In this document: positions 34,146 through 42,609 of the stretch, piece by piece | Layout of the letters: each line of letters opens with the position of its first letter | How positions within the stretch are numbered: position 1 is the first letter of the stretch | NCBI RefSeq assembly: GCF_018853815.1 | Contig: NZ_JAAOMP010000088.1 | Location: 1 to 64,000, forward strand | Direction of reading: 5' to 3' | Length of the DNA: 64,000 nucleotides | Source of the DNA: Acidithiobacillus sulfurivorans | GTDB taxonomy: Bacteria; Pseudomonadota; Gammaproteobacteria; Acidithiobacillales; Acidithiobacillaceae | Notes under the pieces: model-generated | The model's database searches: none | The model's input: the letters and a program-made list of their open reading frames with translations, nothing else | What the model was told of the DNA's origin: nothing | Program-made: the position numbers and the translations under genes

Positions 34146-35678
34146 TTATTCCTGTACCGGTGGCGGAGTGTTTTCTCCCTTTTCCGGAGCTGGCTTCTTG
34201 AGAAATAAAATCAACGGAATCATCACCAGAAAACCGTAAAATACCAGCACAAATGCGTCGAGGGTGCCGCGCATGTTGGCCTGATTATACACAACAACAT
34301 TACCCAGAACCTGCCAGGTAGTAGGATTCTGGGTCATTCCAGCCGCTGCCAGATATTGGTGAAACGCCGGATTGAAGGGGTTGATAAACTTGCTCATCTG
34401 GTTCCAACCCACTTGAGTTTCCTGGCTCATGACGGTAGACACGATGGCGATGCCGACACTGCCACCGAGGGTTCTCATCAAATTGAAAATTCCCGATCCC
34501 TCTGCTTGCTGTGATTTCTTGAGGGTTGTAAAAGCCAGGGTAAACAGGGGAATGGTCACCAGACCGAAACCAATGCCGCGAATAAAGCTGGGCCAGATCA
34601 CCCACTCCATATTGATATTGAGGTTGTAAAGTGTGGTGAGGTAGGTTCCAAAGGCACCGATTACAATACCGACCAACACAATATCGCGGGGATTGATGCC
34701 CTTGCCGAGCAGGCGTCCAGCCAGCATCATCGCCAGCATTGCGCCGATTCCTTGAGGCGCCATAGCCAGTCCGGCCGTAAAGGCCTCATAGTGCATCAAA
34801 GTCTCCAGCATGATGGGTAAAATGACCATGGTGCCAAATAGAGCGAGGCCAAATATGCCGATTCCCATGCTGCCAATAGCCAGATTGCGGTCTTTGAGGA
34901 GGCGCAAATCGACAACCGGATGTTTGACGCTCAGGGAACGCCACACAAAAAAGAGCAGCCCAAGGATGGTAATCAAGGTCAGGATGATGATGGTTTGTGA
35001 ACTGAACCAGTCATCCTGATCGCCGAGGCTGAGAATGCCTTGCAGAGACCCCAAGCCCAGGGCCATCAGCGCAAATCCGGTCCAGTCTACGGGCCTGGGG
35101 TTTGCACTTTTGCCGCCGTCCGGCACACTTTGCATCAGCAAAAAGGCGAGAATCCCAAAGGGAATATTGACGTAAAATACCCAGCGCCAACTGAGAGTAT
35201 CCGTCAGATAACCACCCAGAGTCGGTCCCAGAATCGGCCCCAGCATGATACCCATACCGAGAATCGCCATGGCCTGACCGCGTTTATTGGCCGGATAGGC
35301 TCCGAGCATGATGGTTTGTCCGACGGGTGCCAGGGACGCCCCGAAAATGCCCTGAAGAAAGCGCCAGAGGACAATCTCGGTAAGGCTGTGTGATTGTCCG
35401 CATAGTGCCGAAGAAATCACGAATCCCACCACACTCCAAAGCATGATGTTGCGTTGTCCGTAACGTTCCACCAGAAGGCCGGTGAGGGGGAGCACTATGA
35501 CGTTGGCCACCATATAAGCGGTGAGCACCCAGGTGATCTGATCACTATTAGCCTGTAGGGAGCCGCGCATATAGGTCAGGGCAACATTGACAATGGTGAG
35601 ATCCAGAACCTGCATCACTACTGCCAGCATGACCGCCACGGTGATGATCAGACGGGATGTAGACTGCTCTTGCGCCAC
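34146..35678 (-). CDS. DHA2-family (EmrB/QacA) 14-span multidrug exporter
   Basis: A 510-residue major-facilitator protein with about 14 hydrophobic segments. Signature segments include LDLTIVNVALTYM (motif D1), WVLTAYMVANVIVLPLTG, and WRWVFYVNIPFG. Proton-driven export of drugs or other amphiphiles. No membrane-fusion (EmrA) gene is adjacent. The start is GTG with AAGGAG upstream. A TetR-type palindrome sits upstream, but no regulator gene is next to it. Confidence 0.88.
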   Translation of the reverse strand: MAQEQSTSRLIITVAVMLAVVMQVLDLTIVNVALTYMRGSLQANSDQITWVLTAYMVANVIVLPLTGLLVERYGQRNIMLWSVVGFVISSALCGQSHSLTEIVLWRFLQGIFGASLAPVGQTIMLGAYPANKRGQAMAILGMGIMLGPILGPTLGGYLTDTLSWRWVFYVNIPFGILAFLLMQSVPDGGKSANPRPVDWTGFALMALGLGSLQGILSLGDQDDWFSSQTIIILTLITILGLLFFVWRSLSVKHPVVDLRLLKDRNLAIGSMGIGIFGLALFGTMVILPIMLETLMHYEAFTAGLAMAPQGIGAMLAMMLAGRLLGKGINPRDIVLVGIVIGAFGTYLTTLYNLNINMEWVIWPSFIRGIGFGLVTIPLFTLAFTTLKKSQQAEGSGIFNLMRTLGGSVGIAIVSTVMSQETQVGWNQMSKFINPFNPAFHQYLAAAGMTQNPTTWQVLGNVVVYNQANMRGTLDAFVLVFYGFLVMIPLILFLKKPAPEKGENTPPPVQE

Positions 35679-35715
35679 CAGTTGGGCTCCTTGATGGGGA
35701 ATAATAATCTGTCAG

Positions 35716-35737
35716 ATACCGACCGTTCGGTCAGTAT
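35716..35737. promoter_or_regulatory. TetR-type operator palindrome upstream of the exporter
   Basis: ATACCGACCG, TT, CGGTCAGTAT: arms match at 9 of 10 positions and carry the ACCG..CGGT core common to TetR-family operators. It overlaps a TATACT hexamer read on the minus strand, so binding would block transcription of the exporter. Confidence 0.6.
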
Positions 35738-35784
35738 AGAGAGGAATATGCTTGCTCGCAAGAGGGATTGGCAGCGGGTAAGGC

Positions 35785-35813
35785 GAAAAAAAACCGGCCA
35801 TAAAGGGCCGGTT
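35785..35813 (-). terminator. Terminator of the 50-residue gene
   Basis: Minus strand: AACCGGCC, loop, GGCCGGTT, then eight T. Lies directly after the short gene at 35831-35983. Confidence 0.85.
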
Positions 35814-35830
35814 GTGGAGGATATAAATGA

Positions 35831-35983
35831 TCAGGCAGCACGGGGAACCGCCAGATCCCGCAGGTCCTGATTATTCATGAATGCCTGGTGCAGTTCTTCA
35901 TCAGAAACGTCGGCAAAGCAGTAACCGGCTTCTTCCAGTTGGTAAACCAGGGCAATCATTTCAAATTCCTGTTCCATTTCCAT
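35831..35983 (-). CDS. 50-residue acidic small protein
   Basis: A short gene with all the parts of a real transcription unit: promoter hexamers upstream, GGAGAA eight bases before the ATG, and a strong terminator after the stop. The product begins MEMEQEFEMI and has many Glu and Asp residues, one cysteine (GYCFAD) and no membrane segment. It resembles none of the small families I know; the N-terminal helix and acidic charge suggest a protein-binding adaptor. Confidence 0.7.
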   Translation of the reverse strand: MEMEQEFEMIALVYQLEEAGYCFADVSDEELHQAFMNNQDLRDLAVPRAA

Positions 35984-36015
35984 GATCGTTCTCCATCAGT
36001 AAATAAGGAACATCT

Positions 36016-36044
36016 AACATACATGGAAATTATGGGTGTGTCAA
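36016..36044 (-). promoter_or_regulatory. Promoter for the 50-residue gene
   Basis: Minus strand: -35 TTGACA at 36044-36039, 17-base spacer, -10 TATGTT at 36021-36016. Confidence 0.65.
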
Positions 36045-36070
36045 TATAATAAATATCTAATATACTCTGC

Positions 36071-36838
36071 TCAGAGTTCCAGAAGTCTTTCTTCATCCGG
36101 GCTCAGCCAGCGCCACTGCCCACTGGTCAGGCTGCCCAAAAGCAGATCTCCTACGGCTACTCGAATCAGGCGTAGCACTTCCGCATCGGCGTCTTGCAGC
36201 AGGCGACGAATCTGCCGGTTGCGCCCTTCCTGCAGGACCATTTCCAGCCATTGGGTTTTTCCCCCGCAGCGCAGCTCACGAATTTGCATGGGCAGGCATG
36301 GTTTGCCGTCCAGACTGGAATGCCGGGCAATGTGCTGAAGTACTTCGGCAGGAAGGGGAGGGCGGATTTGCACGTGGTAGGTTTTGCTGACGTGCTGATC
36401 AGGATTCAGCAGGCCCTGGGCCCATTCCGGATCGTTACTGAACAGCAATAACCCGGAGCTGGCCTGATCCAGACGTCCTATGGGTGCCAGCCAATGGTCG
36501 GAGGGCAGTAAATCATAAACTGTGGGCCGTCCTCTTTCATCGGCGCGGGTACTGACAACGCCTCGGGGTTTATGCAGCATCAGCACCTTACGAGCTTGTT
36601 CTTGCAGGCGTTGTCCCGCCACTGAAATCTGGTCCTGTAGCGAAAAACGGGCTTCCGGCTCGTAAATAATCTGCCCGTTGACGGTCACCTTGCCGGCACG
36701 AATCCAATCGGCGGCTATGCTCCGCGAACACAGCCCTGCTTTGGACAGGAGTCTTGCCAATTCATGGCGTATTTCTCCCGGTCTGGTGTCACTTGGGTTT
36801 AGTGAACGCTTTGGGCTATGCTTGAACAGATATTTCAT
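36071..36838 (-). CDS. RsuA/RluB-family pseudouridine synthase
   Basis: A 255-residue protein with an N-terminal S4 RNA-binding domain (ARLLSKAGLCSRS...AGKVTVNG) and a catalytic domain with the conserved aspartate in PIGRLDQASSG. It converts uridine to pseudouridine in rRNA; RsuA, RluB, RluE and RluF cannot be separated by eye. The start lies only 17 bases from the divergent ferritin-like gene, so its promoter must lie within that neighbour. Confidence 0.9.
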   Translation of the reverse strand: MKYLFKHSPKRSLNPSDTRPGEIRHELARLLSKAGLCSRSIAADWIRAGKVTVNGQIIYEPEARFSLQDQISVAGQRLQEQARKVLMLHKPRGVVSTRADERGRPTVYDLLPSDHWLAPIGRLDQASSGLLLFSNDPEWAQGLLNPDQHVSKTYHVQIRPPLPAEVLQHIARHSSLDGKPCLPMQIRELRCGGKTQWLEMVLQEGRNRQIRRLLQDADAEVLRLIRVAVGDLLLGSLTSGQWRWLSPDEERLLEL

Positions 36839-36855
36839 CGTTAAAGGATCTCAAG

Positions 36856-37167
36856 ATGGCACATGAAACAATGCACGAGCCTTTGGAGTCTCTGTCCAGT
36901 GATACGCTGGATATTCATCGGGCGATATCCTCGCTGATGGAAGAATTTGAGGCGGTAGACTGGTACCAGCAGCGCGCGGATGCCTGCAGTGATCTCCAGC
37001 TCAAAAAAGTGCTGGAACACAATCGGGATGAAGAAATTGAGCACGCGGCCATGGTTCTGGAGTGGTTGCGCCGTAAAATGCCGCGTCTGGATAAAGAGTT
37101 GCGTGAATATTTGTTCAAGGACGGTTCCATTACCGGTCATGAAGCTGAGGCGATGGGTCGGGAATAG
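36856..37167 (+). CDS. Encapsulated-ferritin (EncFtn) family ferroxidase, without targeting tail
   Basis: A 103-residue protein with the EncFtn core: LMEEFEAVDWYQQR and HNRDEEIEHAAMVLEWLRR supply the Glu-Glu-His iron ligands, and the C-terminal REYLFKDGSITGHEAE aligns with the family. In organisms with iron-storing encapsulins this ferroxidase carries a C-terminal peptide that docks it inside the shell; here the protein ends shortly after the core (MGRE) with no such peptide. No encapsulin gene lies nearby. AAAGGATC precedes the ATG. Confidence 0.85.
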   Translation: MAHETMHEPLESLSSDTLDIHRAISSLMEEFEAVDWYQQRADACSDLQLKKVLEHNRDEEIEHAAMVLEWLRRKMPRLDKELREYLFKDGSITGHEAEAMGRE

Positions 37168-37177
37168 TATTGCCCAT

Positions 37178-38335
37178 TCAGGGAATGAAGCGGGCACACA
37201 ATTCATTGTAAAAATTCATTCCCTGGGCGGTGGGCCGGATTATTTCGGTATCGGCATACAGTAAACCCTCGCGGCGGGCACGGCGAATCTGTGGTTCAAT
37301 CAGCAGACTGTCCAGGCCGGTGCATTCGGTAAACAGACGGCTTGAAAAACCTTCGGTCAGCCGCAGGGCATTCAGCATGAATTCAAAGGGGCGTTCTGCT
37401 GGTGGAACCGGGGTGTAATCTCCAAGAGTTTCCATATCGCTGAGCGCGTCGATCATGTAACTCTCGGGTCGGCTGGGTTTACGGCTTCGCCAGATGCCTT
37501 CCGCCTGGGTGATTTTGCCATGGGCTCCGGCGCCAATTCCCAGATAGTCCCCATATAGCCAGTAATTGCGGTTGTGCTGGCATTGTTGTCCGGGACGGGC
37601 GTGCGCGGAGATTTCGTAGCGACCCAAACCGTGATTTTCCAGTTCACTGCGTAAAATATTTTCCATATCCGCCGCAGTATCATCGTCAGGGAGCTGAGCC
37701 GGAGGATGGTTGGCAAAGGGCGTGCCGACTTCCAGAGTAAGCTGGTAAAGCGATAAATGGGGAGGCTGATATTGTAAGGCCGCGTCCAGGTCTGCCAAAG
37801 CTTCAGCAGTACTCTGGCCGGGCAGGGCAAACATGAGATCCAGATTAAAGCTGGCAAATTGCGCAGCAATGGCTTTTTCCACGGCCCGATGGGCTGCATC
37901 TGCATCATGAATGCGTCCCAGGCGTTGCAGGTGCACATTATTGAAAGACTGGATACCCAGAGACAGACGGGTAACCCCGGCCGCACGAAAATCGGCAAAT
38001 GCTGCGGCTTCAATGGCGCCAGGATTAGCCTCCAGGGTCACCTCCATGGCAGACAGGGGTTGCAGTCGGGCCCGGATGTCGGAAAGCAGCTGGTTGATGA
38101 TTTCCGGTGGAAACAGGCTGGGAGTGCCTCCGCCGATAAAAATACTGTGCAGACGTCGCCCCCAGATGCGTGGTAGTTCCCGATCCAGATCAGCAATCAG
38201 GGCGCGGGCATAACGCTCTGCAGGAATATGGTCTGCCGCATGTGAATTGAAGTCACAATAAGGACACTTGGCTTTACACCAAGGCAAATGTACATATAGT
38301 GAGAACGTGGAGGATGGTTTCAGGCTGGGATTCAT
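37178..38335 (-). CDS. hemW: HemW, radical-SAM heme chaperone (coproporphyrinogen-oxidase-like)
   Basis: A 385-residue radical SAM protein with the motif CKAKCPYCDF (C-x3-C-x2-C), where the residue after the third cysteine is D-F as in HemW rather than the HemN type. Next is GGGTPSLF and a C-terminal winged-helix region. HemW binds heme and delivers it to respiratory enzymes. The ATG at 38335 gives the family N-terminus; the longer frame upstream overlaps the divergent Lon-N gene. Confidence 0.88.
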   Translation of the reverse strand: MNPSLKPSSTFSLYVHLPWCKAKCPYCDFNSHAADHIPAERYARALIADLDRELPRIWGRRLHSIFIGGGTPSLFPPEIINQLLSDIRARLQPLSAMEVTLEANPGAIEAAAFADFRAAGVTRLSLGIQSFNNVHLQRLGRIHDADAAHRAVEKAIAAQFASFNLDLMFALPGQSTAEALADLDAALQYQPPHLSLYQLTLEVGTPFANHPPAQLPDDDTAADMENILRSELENHGLGRYEISAHARPGQQCQHNRNYWLYGDYLGIGAGAHGKITQAEGIWRSRKPSRPESYMIDALSDMETLGDYTPVPPAERPFEFMLNALRLTEGFSSRLFTECTGLDSLLIEPQIRRARREGLLYADTEIIRPTAQGMNFYNELCARFIP

Positions 38336-38360
38336 GAATACTCGTGAGAGGAACAGCAAA

Positions 38361-38918
38361 GTGACGGATACGCATACAATACCCCTATTTTTACTCCGAA
38401 CAGTACTTTTTCCCAAGGCCTTAATCGGATTGAGAGTGTTTGAACCCCGTTATCTGGACATGATCAGCAGCTCCCTGCGCAATGATCATGGCTTTGGAAT
38501 TTGTTTGACACACTCGCGGGGAGATGGTCATGCGGAGCCGGAACGGGTAGGAACACTGGCGCGAATTGTGGATTGGGGTGGTGAGCCAGGGGTTCTGGAA
38601 ATTCAGGTGGAGGGGCAGCAACGCTTCAGTATTCAGAACTGGCATTATGCGGGGGCTCTGGCCATGGCCACGGTGCACTACTGGGCGGAGGAGCCGGTAG
38701 TGCCCATGCGCCGGGAAGACGATACCCTGCGTGCCATTTTGAAGGAGTTGCTGGGTGAAGAAGCGGCCAGGGACCTCGATGCCAGTACTGCAGGTATGGT
38801 ACTCGCTCAGGCCTTACCCGCTTCTCCAGAAGAAAAGCAGGACCTGCTTCTGCTGCAGGACCCCCTCGAACGATTGCAGCGCATTCATCACCTGCTGCAG
38901 CGGCGTAGCGGAGCTTAG
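38361..38918 (+). CDS. Lon N-terminal (LON substrate-binding) domain protein
   Basis: A 185-residue protein consisting of the LON substrate-binding domain alone: IPLFLLRTVLFPKALIGLRVFEPRYL is the domain start, and no AAA+ or protease part follows. Free-standing members (YcgA type) are soluble binding proteins of unknown role. The GTG at 38361 has GAGAGGA seven bases upstream; the ATG at 38334 lacks one. It starts 25 bases from the divergent hemW start and ends with a 4-base convergent overlap with the cNMP-binding gene. Confidence 0.8.
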   Translation: MTDTHTIPLFLLRTVLFPKALIGLRVFEPRYLDMISSSLRNDHGFGICLTHSRGDGHAEPERVGTLARIVDWGGEPGVLEIQVEGQQRFSIQNWHYAGALAMATVHYWAEEPVVPMRREDDTLRAILKELLGEEAARDLDASTAGMVLAQALPASPEEKQDLLLLQDPLERLQRIHHLLQRRSGA

Positions 38919-39409
38919 TGCTTACCCTTGCCGTAAATGTAAGTAGAAAAATCCGTATAATTCTGGGAAAGATTGCGAAACAGGTGGTCCAGGCTGATGA
39001 TGGCCTGTTCCAGAATGTTGACCGTGATATAAGGTTTCTCTACTTTCAGGCGCTGATAACGGGCGCGAGTCAGGACCAGAACCTGGGTGTCTTCGCTTTT
39101 GGCAAGAATGCGCGCGCTACGTGGTTGCCGGTCAAAAAATGACATTTCTCCAGCCATTTCTCCTTCCTTGACCCGCACGACCTCCATTTCATCGCCGTCG
39201 GCGGTATGGTGAATGATGGCCATTTCTCCTTTGACGCAGAAAAATAGGGCTTCACCCAGCGTGCCCCATTCAGCAATGACCTGGTCGGCGCGAAACTGGG
39301 CATGGGTTACGTACTCTGCCAGAGTCTGGATTTCAGCAATGGTGAGTGACTGGGCCAGATGGTGCTGCTTCAGAAATTGGGTGATTTCGACATGCGCGGT
39401 GGCAGACAT
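38915..39409 (-). CDS. Cyclic-nucleotide-binding-domain protein without DNA-binding domain
   Basis: A 164-residue CRP-fold protein: beta-roll segments (ADQVIAEWGTLGEALFFCVKGEMAI, EVVRVKEGEMAGEMSFFDRQPRSA) match the cNMP-binding domain, including the phosphate-binding cassette GEMSFFDRQPRSARI. No helix-turn-helix follows, so it may be an effector-binding partner rather than a regulator. It is convergent with the Lon-N gene (4-base overlap), so the two transcripts are complementary at their ends. Confidence 0.82.
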   Translation of the reverse strand: MSATAHVEITQFLKQHHLAQSLTIAEIQTLAEYVTHAQFRADQVIAEWGTLGEALFFCVKGEMAIIHHTADGDEMEVVRVKEGEMAGEMSFFDRQPRSARILAKSEDTQVLVLTRARYQRLKVEKPYITVNILEQAIISLDHLFRNLSQNYTDFSTYIYGKGKH

Positions 39410-39517
39410 GAGGCGCTCCTCGTTTTTTGGGGGGGTATGACTGCATTATAGGGGGTTATGGTGAAAGAAGGACAGGTCTACAATGCGCCCATCCTCCATC
39501 ATGATGAGTATCCGCAA

Positions 39518-40246
39518 ATGAATCGACCCAGTGGAAGAATGGCAGACGCCCTGCGCCCGATAGAAATTACCCGCAATTTCACCAAACACGCCGAAGGCTC
39601 CGTACTGATGGCCTGCGGGGATACCAAGGTGTTGTGTACCGCCAGTATTGAAGAAAAGGTCCCACCTTTTTTGCGTGGGGCGGGGAAGGGATGGGTGACG
39701 GCAGAGTACAGTATGTTGCCCAGAGCAACTCAGGATCGGATGCAGCGTGAATCGGCCAAGGGAAAAATCTCGGGTCGGACTCATGAAATTCAGCGGCTGA
39801 TTGGGCGTAGCTTACGCGCAGCCGTCGACTTGCAGGCCTTGGGCGAGCGCACTATCTGGGTGGATTGTGATGTTTTGCAGGCGGATGGCGGCACGCGTAC
39901 GGCCAGCATCACGGGTGCCTGTCTGGCGGTAGCAGATGCTCTGCAGGCCCTGCGCCAAAACGGAAAAGTTCAGGGTAATCCGTTGCGCGACTGGGTAGCT
40001 GCCATCTCCGTCGGGATGTATCAGGGACAGGCCGTACTGGATTTGGACTATGCCGAAGATAGTCACGCCGAAGTGGACATGAATGTGGTCATGACGGGTG
40101 CCGGCGCTTTTGTAGAAGTGCAGGGTACTGCTGAAGGCGCTGTTTTCAGTGATCAGGAAATGGCCGCCATGCTGGCGCTGGCGCGGCAGGGCATTCGCGA
40201 TCTGATTGCCCGTCAACGTGAGGAAATTCCTGAGGCTTTGCCTTGA
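39518..40246 (+). CDS. rph: Ribonuclease PH
   Basis: A 242-residue 3'-to-5' phosphorolytic exoribonuclease that trims tRNA 3' ends. Recognised by RPxx(I)xxxF near the start, [19 protein letters not shown] (substrate-binding arginines) and the C-terminal [11 protein letters not shown]. The ATG at 39518 is chosen by the family N-terminus (MNRPSGR). It overlaps rdgB by 4 bases. Confidence 0.95.
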   Translation: MNRPSGRMADALRPIEITRNFTKHAEGSVLMACGDTKVLCTASIEEKVPPFLRGAGKGWVTAEYSMLPRATQDRMQRESAKGKISGRTHEIQRLIGRSLRAAVDLQALGERTIWVDCDVLQADGGTRTASITGACLAVADALQALRQNGKVQGNPLRDWVAAISVGMYQGQAVLDLDYAEDSHAEVDMNVVMTGAGAFVEVQGTAEGAVFSDQEMAAMLALARQGIRDLIARQREEIPEALP

Positions 40247-40866
40247 AGCCCATCCTGCTGGCCAGTAGTAATGCCGGCAAAATCCGGGAATTGCGTACAC
40301 TGCTGGGTGAGTACGGCTACACAGTCCATGGGCAGGACGAGCAAGGTATTAAAGGTGCAGAGGAAAGTGGCAGCACTTTTGTGGAAAATGCCTTGCTGAA
40401 GGCCCGTCATGCTGCGGCCATCTCAGGGATGGCGTCTCTTGCGGAAGACTCAGGTCTTTGTGTGCCAGCCCTGCAGGGTGCACCGGGCTTGTTTTCGGCA
40501 CGTTATGCCGGTGTCGGCGCGACTGACGCCGAGAATAATCAGCGCTTACTTGAGCGGATGCGTGCTTTAATCGGGCCATCGCGTGCAGCCTATTATATTG
40601 CCTGTATGGTCTTTATGGAGTCAGCCGACGATCCTGCCCCCATTGTGGCTCAGGGATTCTGGATGGGAACTATTGGTAAAACGCTTCAGGGAGAAGGTGG
40701 TTTTGGTTACGATCCATTATTTTGGCCGCTGGGTGGTGCGCGTAGTGCGGCTGAATGGACACTGGCAGAAAAAAATCAGGTGAGTCATCGCGCCCAAGCT
40801 CTGCGGCGACTGTTGGCCATGTTGCAGGAACGTCAGACACCCCAGCCACTGTCAGAAAGTGATTGA
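40243..40866 (+). CDS. rdgB: RdgB/HAM1 non-canonical purine NTP pyrophosphatase
   Basis: A 207-residue enzyme that removes dITP and XTP from the nucleotide pool. Motifs are [12 protein letters not shown] at the start, [11 protein letters not shown] and [11 protein letters not shown]. It starts at TTG overlapping the rph stop (TTGA). Its 3' end overlaps the convergent sigma-factor gene by 34 bases, an unusual amount. Confidence 0.93.
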   Translation: MKPILLASSNAGKIRELRTLLGEYGYTVHGQDEQGIKGAEESGSTFVENALLKARHAAAISGMASLAEDSGLCVPALQGAPGLFSARYAGVGATDAENNQRLLERMRALIGPSRAAYYIACMVFMESADDPAPIVAQGFWMGTIGKTLQGEGGFGYDPLFWPLGGARSAAEWTLAEKNQVSHRAQALRRLLAMLQERQTPQPLSESD

Positions 40867-41690
40867 CGCAGTCGGGTCAGAGCTCTGACCTGCAACTGGC
40901 GGACTGCCTCGCGGCTGACGCCCATACGTTCGGCCACGGCTTCCAGCGTCATGGGCGCATCTCCATGGATGCCGTAGCGGAAGATCATCACTTCCCGTTG
41001 CTTTTCATTCAGTTCCGCCAGATGCTCCCGGAGTGCCTTGCAGATGGAGTCACGGTCGTAGTCCATGTCGGGGCTGGCTGTATCGCCAGGCACCTGTTCA
41101 ATGCGACTGGGGCCATCGGTAAATTCTTCATCCAGCGAGCAGACGCGAATGTCGGCAAAATCCAGAGCACGCATGGTACTTTCACGCACCCCCAGGGCCT
41201 CCCGGCGTTGCTCGCGCCGGACGTCTTCTGTCGATTCGGTTTCATCTTCACCGCGCTGCAGGTAGGCGTGCAGCGATTTTGCCAGATAGTCCGGCAGCCG
41301 GATGAAGCGGGAGCGGATGAGCGCACGTTGCATGGCTTCCCGAATCCACCAGGTTGCATAGCTGGAAAAACGGGTACCAAGACCTTCACGGAAGCGATCT
41401 GCGGCACGCAGTAAACCCATGTAACCTTCCTGAAGCAAATCTTCCTGGCTGAGCCCCTTGTTCCGGTAAGCCCGGGCAACGGCTCTGACCAGCGGCATGT
41501 GCGCAGAAATCAGGGTGGCTCTGGCGCAGTCATCTCCCTGACGCAGGCGGCGGATGAGTTGCAGTTCCTGATCCTGAGTGAGAAAAGGGCTACTCTGATC
41601 GCTCTCAATAAAATCAGCCAAAGGGGGCGGATCAATAGCCGGCGAGACATCGGGCAATGCTTCGTTCAATTCTCTCACTTCCGTTCGCAT
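40833..41690 (-). CDS. Sigma-70-family factor, RpoS-like
   Basis: A 285-residue primary-like alternative sigma factor. Region 2 shows LVRAVARAYRNKGLSQEDLLQEGYMGLLRAADRF and YATWWIREAMQRALIRSRFIRLP; region 4 shows TLEAVAERMGVSREAVRQ. It lacks region 1.1 and the long non-conserved insert of RpoD. Region 2.4 resembles group 2 (RpoS-type) factors; RpoH is less likely because its hallmark box is absent. The gene is convergent with rdgB. Confidence 0.85.
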   Translation of the reverse strand: MRTEVRELNEALPDVSPAIDPPPLADFIESDQSSPFLTQDQELQLIRRLRQGDDCARATLISAHMPLVRAVARAYRNKGLSQEDLLQEGYMGLLRAADRFREGLGTRFSSYATWWIREAMQRALIRSRFIRLPDYLAKSLHAYLQRGEDETESTEDVRREQRREALGVRESTMRALDFADIRVCSLDEEFTDGPSRIEQVPGDTASPDMDYDRDSICKALREHLAELNEKQREVMIFRYGIHGDAPMTLEAVAERMGVSREAVRQLQVRALTRLRQSLSDSGWGV

Positions 41691-41861
41691 GCTTATCCCC
41701 TGACCACTAAGAGCACAATCGCTGTAACATTGTAATCTAATATTCTATATCTAAAAGAGTTTTTATGATTTCATATATTAGCATTCTTTTTGATCATCCT
41801 GTCAAGTAGATGCAACTATAGTTTTGTGTTTTTTACAACGACTGCTGAGAGTGGTTTCTTT

Positions 41862-41890
41862 TTGACTCGCGCCGTTGATCTGCCTATACT
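41862..41890 (+). promoter_or_regulatory. Strong sigma-70 promoter of the rpsU operon
   Basis: -35 TTGACT at 41862-41867, exactly 17 bases, -10 TATACT at 41885-41890; about 50 bases ahead of rpsU. Confidence 0.85.
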
Positions 41891-41940
41891 CTGCCCCTTT
41901 CTCGCTAAGCTTTTATTTTTGATGAGGTCAGAAACCTTCT

Positions 41941-42156
41941 ATGCCAACTGTTCGTGTTAAAGAAAATGAACCTTTCGAAGTGGCGCTGCGGCGCTTCAAA
42001 CGCTCCTGTGAAAAGGCCGGAGTCCTGACGGAAGTACGTCGTCGCGAGTTTTATGAAAAGCCCACAGAAGAGCGCAAACGCAAGGCAGCTGCTGCCCGCA
42101 AGCGGGCTTTGAAGCGGATGCGCCGTCAGTCCATGCGTTTGGTTCGGATGTACTAA
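41941..42156 (+). CDS. rpsU: Ribosomal protein S21
   Basis: The 71-residue bS21 with the family start [24 protein letters not shown] and the Arg-rich C-terminus. First gene of the macromolecular-synthesis operon that leads to dnaG and rpoD. Confidence 0.97.
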   Translation: MPTVRVKENEPFEVALRRFKRSCEKAGVLTEVRRREFYEKPTEERKRKAAAARKRALKRMRRQSMRLVRMY

Positions 42157-42159
42157 GGT

Positions 42160-42609
42160 ATGTCTTTACGCGAACGTCTTCAGGAGGACATGAAGGCGGC
42201 GATGCGCGCTCGTGAGTCTGATCGTCTTACCACTATTCGCATGCTCCAGGCAGCGATCAAGCAACGTGAGGTGGACGATCGCCGCGAGTTGGATGATACC
42301 GAGGTTCTGAGTATCGTCGAAAAACTGATCAAGCAAAGAAAAGATTCTGCCAGTCAGTTCAGAGCGGGAAATCGCCCGGATCTTGCCGATAAGGAAGAAG
42401 CAGAAATTGTCATCCTTTCAGCTTATCTCCCCGAGCCCCTGAGTATGGAAGCCATTGATGCCCTGATTGCAGAAGCGGTTTCAAACACCGCTGCCAGCGG
42501 TCCCAAAGATATGGGTAAGGTGTTGAATAGCCTGAAACCGCAATTGCTGGGTCGGGCTGATATGGCGCTGGTTGCGGAAAAAGTAAAGGCGCGTCTGAAT
42601 AACGGATGA
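42160..42609 (+). CDS. yqeY: YqeY/GatB-domain protein
   Basis: A 149-residue protein of the YqeY family (GatB/YqeY helical domain), recognised by MSLRERLQEDMKAAMRARE, VDDRRELDD and YLPEPLSMEAID. It is thought to act in tRNA-dependent amidation or tRNA quality but its role is unproven. It sits in the usual place between rpsU and dnaG and overlaps mutS2 by 4 bases. Confidence 0.92.
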   Translation: MSLRERLQEDMKAAMRARESDRLTTIRMLQAAIKQREVDDRRELDDTEVLSIVEKLIKQRKDSASQFRAGNRPDLADKEEAEIVILSAYLPEPLSMEAIDALIAEAVSNTAASGPKDMGKVLNSLKPQLLGRADMALVAEKVKARLNNG

